From assembly GCA_964567125.1 (NCBI GenBank), contig CAZMLC010000072.1, positions 1 through 13,829 of the forward strand: DNA of 13,829 nt. Direction: 5' to 3'. This DNA comes from CAZMLC01 sp964567125 (GTDB lineage: Bacteria > Verrucomicrobiota > Kiritimatiellia > RFP12 > UBA1067). Both the position numbers and the translations under genes were made by a program. The notes beneath the pieces were generated by a model. That model was given only the letters and a program-made list of their open reading frames with translations. It did not search any database and was not told where the DNA came from. Positions 1-5,692 of the stretch are shown one piece after another (within the stretch, counting starts at the first letter, position 1; every line of letters begins with the position of its first letter).

Positions 1-627
1 ATACCCAACGTGACACATCACGCCATGATCCCCATCGTCGAGTCGATGGTGCTGAATTTCGCCGAACGCGGCGACTATATCTCGCATGTCTATGACACCA
101 AGGACACCTCATCCCAAGCCAAACTATTTTCGTGGAATGCCTATCTGCCATCGGGAACGGCACTCGCCATGTACGCCCGCTCCGGTAACTACCTCTCCGC
201 GGATGGCTTTTCCATTACCGATGCGCCCGATTGGATCAATGTCGCCCAGGCCTCTTCAGGACTTGCGTTCTCTGGAAACACAGGACGCTTTGTGCAATTC
301 CGGGCAAGCTTTACGGCCCAACGTGCAACCCAGCCCCCTGGATATGGCGGTCTCGGGACAGCAGGCCCCTACAGCAGCAACACGCCGCGCCTGCTGCGCG
401 CCTGGTTCACATGCGATGGCGATACGCGGTATGTCGATATCTCCGCCGATGTGCTTAAAGGCCCGGACGGACCGCTCTACACCGTCAAGGTCAATGATCA
501 GATGCTTGTACGCGGTGTGACCATGGAAATCGAAATCTTCAAAGACGTGCGCGGAATAGGAGGCGTCACGCAACGGCTGAGATCCAGCATGACAGCAGAA
601 ATCGATCCGCGAAACAGCGGCAAATGA
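1..627 (+). CDS. C-terminal part of a probable pilin-like or surface protein (5' truncated by window edge)
   Basis: The reading frame is open from the first base (ATA CCC AAC GTG...), so the gene probably starts upstream of the window and the GTG at 10 need not be its start. The visible 208 residues have no transmembrane segment. They are rich in Ser, Gly and aromatic residues and end with a segment reading LVRGVTMEIEIFKDVRG followed by QRLRSSMTAEIDPRN. That ending resembles the C-terminal beta strands of PilW/PilV-like minor pilins or Verrucomicrobia pilin cassettes, but this is family recall, not proof. The stop at 625-627 lies 17 bases before the start of the PilX-like gene, which has its own strong ribosome binding site, so the two are probably one operon. 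I do not recognise a specific function. The missing N-terminus, where a prepilin cleavage site would lie, would settle the assignment. Confidence 0.6.
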   Translation: MPNVTHHAMIPIVESMVLNFAERGDYISHVYDTKDTSSQAKLFSWNAYLPSGTALAMYARSGNYLSADGFSITDAPDWINVAQASSGLAFSGNTGRFVQFRASFTAQRATQPPGYGGLGTAGPYSSNTPRLLRAWFTCDGDTRYVDISADVLKGPDGPLYTVKVNDQMLVRGVTMEIEIFKDVRGIGGVTQRLRSSMTAEIDPRNSGK

Positions 628-631
628 AACC

Positions 632-638
632 AAGGAGG
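632..638 (+). promoter_or_regulatory. Shine-Dalgarno site that fixes the start of the PilX-like gene
   Basis: AAGGAGG is followed by a 6-base spacer (CTCCAC) and ATG at 645. An alternative in-frame ATG at 624 lies upstream of this site and overlaps the previous stop codon, so the 645 start is the better choice. Confidence 0.8.
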
Positions 639-644
639 CTCCAC

Positions 645-1760
645 ATGAACATCCGTATTCACACGCCCACTCCGCTGCATAAGAAAAGCCCGGATCCCCG
701 TTCTGGATCGGCCGTTCTTCTGGCGCTCGGCATTATTTCGATTGTCTCGGTTGTCTGCGGGTACCTCGGGTTCACCGCGTCGCAGCAAATGCGCATGATG
801 CAAATCACGCGCGACATGATCAAAGCGAAAATGATCGCTGAAACAGGGCTGAACATCGCCTACAACCGCATCAAAAGCGATTTCAGCGTTGCGCCATCGA
901 TCGCGTTTGACAGCGCCTTTTCAGATGGGCGTTTCGTTGTTGTCAGCGAGGCTGTCGCATCAAACGAGCGGCGATATAAATTGAGATCCGTCGGGTATTG
1001 CGGATTAGGCCGTCACACCGTTTCCGCAGACATTGAAAACAGGGTCATTGAAAATACCGAAGATCCCGATGATCGGTTTTTCACGCTCGATTACAATATA
1101 CTCGTGGGCGGAGCGCTCAGCATGACCGGCAATTTCTATGCCGGGGTCGGCGCGATCCATGCCAACGGCGCAGTCACCATGAATGGCAGTTCCAGCGTGA
1201 ACAGCACAACCATCTCGAGCGCGTCGTCAGTCACATTGAAAAAGACAACGAACATTACCGCGATCCCCGATCAACCCCAGGTGCCCATTCAGCCGGACAA
1301 CCTTTCCGCCGCCATTGCAGCACTCAAAGATTACGCCCATCAAAACGGCGCCGTCTATGCCAGCGGAGCGGACATTCCGGCCAGTCCTCCCGGCGGAATC
1401 GCATGGTGCACGGGCTCCGATGCAGGCTGGAGCGGCGTCGGAACAGGATGCTTTATTTTCGACGGTGCCTTTAGTTCCAAGCATTTGACCCTCCAATCGA
1501 CCGATGGCTATCCGGCACTCATCGTCACCGGCGCCAATGCGCTCACACTGAATGCGGGAACCACGATCAACGGGGCCTTAATCCTGCCTACCTCCAGTTT
1601 GAAAGTGAATGGCCATGCCACGATCTACGGTGCGATTGTCATCGGACAAAACGTCACGGGGAACGGCACGGCTGACATCTACGCGGGAACAGGCCCGGGA
1701 TTTAACCTTCCCCCGAAAGAAGATCTTACCGACAATGTCGTCATCACGGCGTGGTATTAA
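645..1760 (+). CDS. PilX-like minor pseudopilin candidate with beta-rich body
   Basis: The protein has 371 residues. A basic leader (HKK...R) is followed by Gly21 and a single hydrophobic helix at about residues 22-44 (SAVLLALGIISIVSVV...), then a charged amphipathic helix containing AETGLNIAYNRI. This is the architecture of PilX-type minor pilins: Gly at the -1 position, a hydrophobic helix, and an 'AE.G...A' element after it. As in PilX-like proteins, the usual Glu at +5 is absent (Leu here). The body carries repeated short beta motifs (LTLNAG, TTINGALIL, LKVNGHATIYGAIVIG), suggesting a bactofilin-like or beta-helical solenoid. The start at 645 is preferred over the in-frame ATG at 624 (which overlaps the upstream stop), because AAGGAGG at 632-638 is correctly spaced only for 645. 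The likely role is a type IV pilus or type II secretion-like accessory pilin in the inner membrane or pilus tip; this is inferred. The stop codon is the last sequence before the assembly gap. Confidence 0.7.
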   Translation: MNIRIHTPTPLHKKSPDPRSGSAVLLALGIISIVSVVCGYLGFTASQQMRMMQITRDMIKAKMIAETGLNIAYNRIKSDFSVAPSIAFDSAFSDGRFVVVSEAVASNERRYKLRSVGYCGLGRHTVSADIENRVIENTEDPDDRFFTLDYNILVGGALSMTGNFYAGVGAIHANGAVTMNGSSSVNSTTISSASSVTLKKTTNITAIPDQPQVPIQPDNLSAAIAALKDYAHQNGAVYASGADIPASPPGGIAWCTGSDAGWSGVGTGCFIFDGAFSSKHLTLQSTDGYPALIVTGANALTLNAGTTINGALILPTSSLKVNGHATIYGAIVIGQNVTGNGTADIYAGTGPGFNLPPKEDLTDNVVITAWY

Positions 1761-1860
1761 NNNNNNNNNNNNNNNNNNNNNNNNNNNNNNNNNNNNNNNN
1801 NNNNNNNNNNNNNNNNNNNNNNNNNNNNNNNNNNNNNNNNNNNNNNNNNNNNNNNNNNNN
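1761..1860. other. Assembly gap of 100 N
   Basis: Exactly 100 undetermined bases, the conventional placeholder for a scaffold gap of unknown size. It begins directly after the TAA of the PilX-like gene. The true distance, and any genes, terminator or repeat in it, are unknown, and linkage of the two sides depends on scaffolding. Reading frames drawn through it are artefacts. Confidence 0.98.
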
Positions 1861-1893
1861 ACGAGAAAGGCGCTTTGCTTCGCGATATCAGCA

Positions 1894-1922
1894 TTTACAG
1901 ACCCCCTGAAATAATGTATAGT
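1894..1922 (+). promoter_or_regulatory. Sigma70-type promoter for the cupin/VOC/dhaK/dhaL/lsrF operon
   Basis: The -35 hexamer TTTACA (1894-1899) and the -10 hexamer TATAGT (1917-1922) are separated by exactly 17 bases. Each matches the consensus at five of six positions. The surrounding leader is AT-rich compared with the coding sequence nearby. The first gene starts about 68 bases after the -10 box. The start of transcription, expected near 1929, is inferred. Confidence 0.7.
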
Positions 1923-1932
1923 TTTAACCACG

Positions 1933-1965
1933 ATAATTAGCGAATTATTTGTCCGTTAATCGGAC
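1933..1965. promoter_or_regulatory. Two inverted repeats after the promoter, possible operator
   Basis: Two adjacent perfect inverted repeats lie just after the promoter. The first is ATAATT-AGCG-AATTAT (1933-1948). The second is GTCCG-TTAAT-CGGAC (1951-1965). Both sit at or just after the expected transcription start, a usual place for a repressor operator. No regulator gene is present in the window, so the binding protein is unknown. The repeats could also be small leader-RNA hairpins. Confidence 0.4.
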
Positions 1966-1989
1966 GGTAAACACAGTGAAAGGATGCTC

Positions 1990-2697
1990 ATGAATAACGG
2001 AATCATTGTTGCGAGTTTAGTCGTTGCAAGTTTGGGCTTGGGTGTTATTACAACCGGTTGTACAACGTCCAACTCATGTAAAAAGGGGGTTACACGCATG
2101 GAAAGTTCAGAATTCTATAAAGATGGAAAATTTGATCAGGCCAAAGCCAAACAGGCCTACTTTGATTTGATGACGCATTTCAGCGTTCCCATTTATCCGG
2201 CGCTCAAAAAGGATGATGGATTTTTCTGGGCTGTCGATTTCGGCAAAGGCGATTTCATGAAGTTCGGCATGGCTGGTGTCTTCTGGGCAAACGAGGAGAA
2301 GGAAGGCTATTTCGGACATGAGATTTATCTGCTCCCTGGGCAGAGTATCCCGGAACATCGGCACCTGCCGACCCAGAGCAAAGAGGGCAAAGTCATTCGG
2401 TGCAAGACCGAATCCTGGCAAGTCCGCCACGGATACGTCTATGGCTTCAGCGAAGTTGGCGAGGATAATCTCGATCAATTCCCAGAGGCAAAAGCCATGT
2501 TGTCCAAAGTACAGGTTCCCTATTTGAAGAGCCGCCACGTCCAGAAGTGGGAAGCTGATGGCAAAGTCCACAAGCTTGCAAAAGATGAGACTTGGCATTT
2601 CATGATGGCTGGACCGGAAGGTGCTATCGTCACGGAATATGCAACGTTCCACGATGGCGCTGGCCTGCGTTTCAGCGTTCCTGGCGTTTCGCTCTAA
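1990..2697 (+). CDS. Cupin D-lyxose-isomerase-like protein, possibly a lipoprotein
   Basis: The 235-residue protein carries a double-stranded beta-helix (cupin) domain. Probable metal ligands are His123 and His125 (PEHRH), Glu141 (ESW) and His203 (WHF), the H-x-H...E...H order seen in D-lyxose isomerase and related cupin sugar isomerases. Proteins of this type interconvert aldoses and ketoses; the substrate here is unknown. The N-terminus is unusual: residues 1-24 form a hydrophobic stretch ending in VITTGC, a loose lipobox, so the product may be a lipoprotein, although the n-region has no Lys or Arg. GAAAGG at 1978-1983 fits the start at 1990 better than the ATG at 1984. A second in-frame ATG at 2098, with AAAAGGGGG eight bases upstream, would give a 199-residue cytoplasmic cupin beginning MESSEFY. 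It is the first gene of a five-gene operon with a VOC protein, DhaK, DhaL and LsrF, which supports a role in small-sugar breakdown. Confidence 0.75.
   Translation: MNNGIIVASLVVASLGLGVITTGCTTSNSCKKGVTRMESSEFYKDGKFDQAKAKQAYFDLMTHFSVPIYPALKKDDGFFWAVDFGKGDFMKFGMAGVFWANEEKEGYFGHEIYLLPGQSIPEHRHLPTQSKEGKVIRCKTESWQVRHGYVYGFSEVGEDNLDQFPEAKAMLSKVQVPYLKSRHVQKWEADGKVHKLAKDETWHFMMAGPEGAIVTEYATFHDGAGLRFSVPGVSL
2081..2089 (+). promoter_or_regulatory. Possible internal ribosome binding site in the cupin gene
   Basis: AAAAGGGGG is followed by an 8-base spacer and the in-frame ATG at 2098. Initiation here would omit the signal-peptide-like segment and yield a cytoplasmic isomerase. Which start is used, or whether both are, cannot be decided from the sequence. 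Confidence 0.45.
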
Positions 2698-2722
2698 ACG
2701 TCAAACACAAAGGATTGATCCT

Positions 2723-3025
2723 ATGAAATACATGCACACAGGAATCCCCCTCAGCGCCAAGCTCGAGGGGATGATGTACGCTGCACCGCTCAAGGTGTGG
2801 ATCAAGAATGAACCCGCCTATCAGATCGAATTCCTCTACTTCGAAGCGGCGAGCCCTATGGCCGGCGCGATTCAGACGCAGACCCACGTGGCGTATGAGG
2901 TCGAGAATATTGACCAGGCCATGGAAGGCAAAGATGTGCTGTGGCCGAAGTTTGATCTGGGCGATGCCTATATCGGCTTTGTCATGGATAAGGCTGTTGT
3001 TGTTGAATTCTATCAGAAAAAGTAA
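2723..3025 (+). CDS. Small VOC (glyoxalase/bleomycin-resistance fold) protein
   Basis: The 100-residue protein fits one compact VOC unit of two beta-alpha-beta-beta-beta modules. The possible metal-ligand set is His5 (MHTGIP), Glu36 (QIEFLYF), His55 (THVAYEV) and Glu95 (VVEFYQ), in the order of glyoxalase-type enzymes. VOC proteins use a divalent metal for isomerisation, epimerisation or lyase chemistry on small carbonyl compounds; the reaction here is unknown. The start at 2723 has AAAGGA at 2709-2714 and an 8-base spacer. The longer frame beginning at 2621 lies inside the cupin gene and has no such support. The gene begins 25 bases after the cupin gene and ends 17 bases before dhaK, so it is inside the operon. 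A role as epimerase or isomerase of a sugar or its phosphate, or as an LsrG substitute, is an inference. Confidence 0.75.
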   Translation: MKYMHTGIPLSAKLEGMMYAAPLKVWIKNEPAYQIEFLYFEAASPMAGAIQTQTHVAYEVENIDQAMEGKDVLWPKFDLGDAYIGFVMDKAVVVEFYQKK

Positions 3026-3042
3026 CGAGAAGGACGTGTATT

Positions 3043-4044
3043 ATGCCCATGAAGAAATTTATTAACGATCCCGCCAATCTCACCAAAGAGCTGCTTGAAG
3101 GCCTCAGCCTCTGTTACAGCGACAAGGTCAAGCTGATCAATGAAAAGATTGTCGTCCGCGCCACGCCGAAATGCGAAAGCAAGGTCGCGATCATCTCGCT
3201 CGGCGGCGCAGGCCATGAGCCCGCCATCAGCGGTTTCGTCGGCAAAGGCATGCTGGATGCCAGCGTTGTCGGCGATATTTTCGCTGCTCCGGGCGCACCG
3301 AAGGTGCTCGAAACGCTGCGTCTTTTCAAGCGCGAAGCGGGTATTCTGCTTGTCACGCTGAATCACGCAGGTGACCGTATGAGCGCGAGCAAGGCGATCC
3401 GCGATGCCCAGAAGGAAGGCATCAAGGTCCGCGAAATCGTGACCCATGAGGACATCAGCGCCGGCATCGATATCGACCCTGAAGAGAAGCGCGGTCTGGC
3501 TGGGTGCATTCCCCTTTACAAAGTGGTCGGTGCAGCAGCGGAACAGGGTAAATCCCTCGATGAGATCTGCGAGCTCGGCGAACGCTTCAACAAGCAAATG
3601 GCCACATTGGCTGTCGCGATGACCGGGTGCACGCACCCGCAGAATGGCGGCGTGATCGCCACGCTTCCCGATGACGAGATGGAGATCGGCATGGGGCAGC
3701 ACGGCGAAGCCGGTGGCGGACGGACCAAGATCCTCAGCGCCGATGAAACGGCCGCTCGCATGATCGCCCCGTTGCTGAAGGCAACCGGCACGAAGTCCGG
3801 TGACCATGCACTCCTGATTGTCAACGGCGTCGGCGCAACCACGCTGATGGAAATGCTCGTGGTCTATCGCAAGACGGCGCAAATCCTGAAGGAAAAGGGT
3901 ATCACCGTGGTCAATGGCCTCTGTGACGAACTCCTGACGGTTCAGGAAATGGCCGGTTTCCAAATGATCCTCTGCAAACTGGATAACGACCATGTCCAGC
4001 TGGTGAAGGAACCCGCGAACGCCCCCTATTGGACGGTTGCATAA
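3043..4044 (+). CDS. dhaK: Dihydroxyacetone (ketose) kinase subunit DhaK
   Basis: The 333-residue protein is a full-length DhaK domain starting with the typical KKFINDP segment. Key residues of the family are retained: the glycine loop and His58 (LGGAGHEP), Asp111 (NHAGD), and His220 (GQHGEAGGG), the histidine that in E. coli DhaK forms the covalent hemiaminal with the substrate carbonyl. DhaK binds dihydroxyacetone or related short ketoses (tetruloses in some homologues), and DhaL supplies the nucleotide. There is no fused DhaL domain; dhaL follows as a separate gene. AGAAGGA at 3028-3034 is eight bases before the ATG at 3043. No dhaM (the PTS phosphoryl donor) is visible, so the phosphate donor is unknown: either a PTS protein elsewhere or ATP directly. 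The company of LsrF, a cupin isomerase and a VOC protein suggests a substrate other than plain dihydroxyacetone. Confidence 0.92.
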   Translation: MPMKKFINDPANLTKELLEGLSLCYSDKVKLINEKIVVRATPKCESKVAIISLGGAGHEPAISGFVGKGMLDASVVGDIFAAPGAPKVLETLRLFKREAGILLVTLNHAGDRMSASKAIRDAQKEGIKVREIVTHEDISAGIDIDPEEKRGLAGCIPLYKVVGAAAEQGKSLDEICELGERFNKQMATLAVAMTGCTHPQNGGVIATLPDDEMEIGMGQHGEAGGGRTKILSADETAARMIAPLLKATGTKSGDHALLIVNGVGATTLMEMLVVYRKTAQILKEKGITVVNGLCDELLTVQEMAGFQMILCKLDNDHVQLVKEPANAPYWTVA

Positions 4045-4055
4045 TGAGAGCAAGG

Positions 4056-4088
4056 TCCGCGTGGCAGACGCCACGCCTGCCACGCGGA
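4056..4088 (+). promoter_or_regulatory. Strong intercistronic hairpin between dhaK and dhaL
   Basis: A perfect 12-base stem is formed by TCCGCGTGGCAG (4056-4067) and CTGCCACGCGGA (4077-4088) around a 9-base loop. The left arm can also form a competing 7-base hairpin, GCGTGGC (4059-4065) with GCCACGC (4070-4076), loop AGAC, because GCCACGC occurs twice (4070-4076 and 4079-4085). No U-run follows, so it is not a rho-independent terminator. It ends nine bases before the dhaL Shine-Dalgarno GAAGGA (4097-4102). It could set the DhaK:DhaL ratio through mRNA stability or access to the dhaL ribosome binding site. Confidence 0.75.
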
Positions 4089-4107
4089 TATTCTTCGAAG
4101 GACACCT

Positions 4108-4719
4108 ATGTTGACACTTGCAAAATTCAAAGCGATGGTTTCTACGGCCGCAACCGAAATCTACGCGAACGAAAAATTCTATTCTGAACTCGACGCTGCT
4201 GCGGGCGGCGACGGAGATCATGGCACCGCTATCGTAACCGCCTTCCAGGCGATGTCAAAAGCCGAAGGCGCTGATTTCAAAAGCTATCTGAAATCCCTCA
4301 GCGACTTGCTCCAGAGTGAAGCCTGTGGTTCAACCAGCACCCTGTACGGTTCCTGGCTGCAAGGCATGAGCGACGCAGCACCGGAAAATGCGGCCGAGCT
4401 GAGCGCGGATACAATCGCGGCTGTTTTCGCAGGCGGACTGGAGGAGATCGGCTTCACCACGCGTGCCCGCGTCGGTGACAAGACCCTGATGGACGCGCTG
4501 ATTCCGGCAACCGAGGCGCTGAAATCCGCCGTTGCTGAAGGCATTCCGGCGATGTTCGCCAAAGCGGCTGAAGCTGCGGCCAAGGGCTCGGAAGCCACCA
4601 TGCAGATGCGCGCCAAGTTCGGGCGTGCAAAGAATCTGGGCGAACGTTCGATCGGCCCGCGCGATGCAGGTTCTGCATCGATGTCTACGATTTTCGCTGC
4701 TTTCGCCAAAGCAGTTTAA
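4108..4719 (+). CDS. dhaL: Dihydroxyacetone (ketose) kinase nucleotide-binding subunit DhaL
   Basis: The 203-residue protein is a complete DhaL/Dak2 domain. Visible family motifs are the Mg-nucleotide aspartates in LDAAAGGDGDHG (Asp29, Asp35, Asp37), the glycine/serine nucleotide loop CGSTSTLYG (residues 73-81), RVGDKTLMDAL (121-131), and the C-terminal GRAKNLGERSIG...DAG (172-188). DhaL holds ADP or ATP and passes phosphate to the ketose bound on DhaK. Compared with the DAxxGDGDHG form I recall for the family, there is one extra glycine between Asp29 and Asp35, which may alter the Mg loop. GAAGGA at 4097-4102 lies five bases before the start. The gene is 63 bases after dhaK, separated by a strong hairpin, and 28 bases before the lsrF-like gene. 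A separate subunit is typical of PTS-coupled systems, but no dhaM is present here. Confidence 0.92.
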   Translation: MLTLAKFKAMVSTAATEIYANEKFYSELDAAAGGDGDHGTAIVTAFQAMSKAEGADFKSYLKSLSDLLQSEACGSTSTLYGSWLQGMSDAAPENAAELSADTIAAVFAGGLEEIGFTTRARVGDKTLMDALIPATEALKSAVAEGIPAMFAKAAEAAAKGSEATMQMRAKFGRAKNLGERSIGPRDAGSASMSTIFAAFAKAV

Positions 4720-4747
4720 CTGACACTGAAACAAGGAGTTTCTCACC

Positions 4748-5620
4748 ATGGCAGATTTAGATGATATTCGCGACGGCAAAGAGTACGGTCTTGGCGTTGC
4801 GCAGAAGGCAGAAGGTTATTTTCTCAAGGGCTGTGCCAATCTGGACTGGGGCATGAAGGATCGCTTAAGCCGCATCTTCAACCCCAAGACAGGCAAAAGC
4901 GTGATGCTCGCCTTTGACCATGGCTTCATTATGGGGCCGACCTCGGGTCTGGAACGTATCGACTTGACCATCAATCCTCTGATCGAGTATGCCGACTGCC
5001 TGATGTGCGCACGCGGCGTGCTGCGCGCACTCGTTCCGACCACCTCGCGCAAGCCGGTCTGTCTGCGCTCCGATGCCGGCAGCACGATCTTAACCGAACT
5101 CAACCACAACGTGGTGATCGACGTTCAGGACGCAGTCCGCCTCAATGCCTCCGCCATGGCTGTCATGGTGGCCATTGGCGACAAAGCTACGGAAGCGACC
5201 ACGGTGGCCAACCTTTCGCGCGCGGCCGATGCCTGCCTTTCGTTTGGCATGCCCCTGATGGGCGTAACGGCAGTCGGCAAAGATATGGCCCGCGATGCCC
5301 GTTACTTCGGTCTGGCCGCCCGCGTCTGCGCGGAAAATGGCGCCAATGTCGTCAAGACCTATTACACGGAAGGATTTGAGAAAGTCGTGGCCTGCTGCCC
5401 GGTGCCCATCGTGATCGCCGGCGGTAAGAAGTTGCCTGAGCTCGAAGCGTTGGAACTGGCCTACAAAGCAATTGATGCCGGCGCTGCCGGCGTCGACATG
5501 GGCCGCAACGTCTTCCAGTCTGAGGCACCCGCAGCCATCATCCAGGCGATTAGCGCCGTGGTTCACCAGGGCATGAAGCCTGCTGAAGCGCTGCAGTTGT
5601 ACAATGATCTCAAAGGCTAA
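4748..5620 (+). CDS. lsrF: LsrF-family class I aldolase/thiolase
   Basis: The 290-residue protein matches recalled E. coli LsrF (291 residues) along its whole length, including the N-terminal MADLDDI.DGK, the block LSRIFNPKTGK, VMLAFDHG, GPTSGLERID, GVDMGRN.FQS and PVPIVIAGGKKLPE. The Schiff-base lysine falls at Lys203 in VVKTYY, the same number as the catalytic lysine of E. coli LsrF. LsrF finishes autoinducer-2 breakdown by converting 3-hydroxy-2,4-pentadione 5-phosphate with CoA to DHAP and acetyl-CoA. Related class I enzymes of the DhnA family are DHAP-dependent aldolases. Here the gene is the last of an operon with DhaK/DhaL, a VOC protein and a cupin isomerase, and no lsrK, lsrG, lsrR or lsr transporter is visible. 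It may therefore be either an aldolase on a ketose phosphate or a true LsrF. AAGGAG at 4733-4738 precedes the start, and a terminator follows. Confidence 0.85.
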   Translation: MADLDDIRDGKEYGLGVAQKAEGYFLKGCANLDWGMKDRLSRIFNPKTGKSVMLAFDHGFIMGPTSGLERIDLTINPLIEYADCLMCARGVLRALVPTTSRKPVCLRSDAGSTILTELNHNVVIDVQDAVRLNASAMAVMVAIGDKATEATTVANLSRAADACLSFGMPLMGVTAVGKDMARDARYFGLAARVCAENGANVVKTYYTEGFEKVVACCPVPIVIAGGKKLPELEALELAYKAIDAGAAGVDMGRNVFQSEAPAAIIQAISAVVHQGMKPAEALQLYNDLKG

Positions 5621-5638
5621 ACAGGTTGCCTTGAGAGA

Positions 5639-5676
5639 AAGCGCGGATCTGGATCACGCCAGATCCGTGTTTTTGC
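5639..5676 (+). terminator. Rho-independent terminator after the lsrF operon
   Basis: A perfect 9-base stem, CGGATCTGG (5644-5652) and CCAGATCCG (5659-5667), encloses the loop ATCACG and is followed by TGTTTTTG. It can be extended outward by C-G, A-T and wobble pairs. It lies 23 bases after the lsrF stop and separates the sugar operon from the methyltransferase gene. Confidence 0.88.
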
Positions 5677-5692
5677 TTTACCGGATCTCACT

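Noticed and set aside
1578..1931. Reading frames on both strands running through the N run
   Set aside because: They cross the undetermined bases, so the middle of each product is unknown and the frames have no meaning.
2621..2722. Longer N-terminus for the VOC protein reaching into the cupin gene
   Set aside because: The ATG at 2723 has a well-placed AAAGGA and begins the expected beta strand with His5. The upstream part is the cupin gene read in another frame.
4056..4088. Rho-independent terminator between dhaK and dhaL
   Set aside because: The stem is strong but no U-run follows (GATATTCTTCG), and dhaL depends on the same operon, so it is listed as an intercistronic hairpin.
3013..4221. 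Long minus-strand reading frame of 402 codons opposite dhaK
   Set aside because: It lies antisense to a gene with clear family motifs and has no recognisable domain or ribosome binding site. The length results from codon bias in the real gene.
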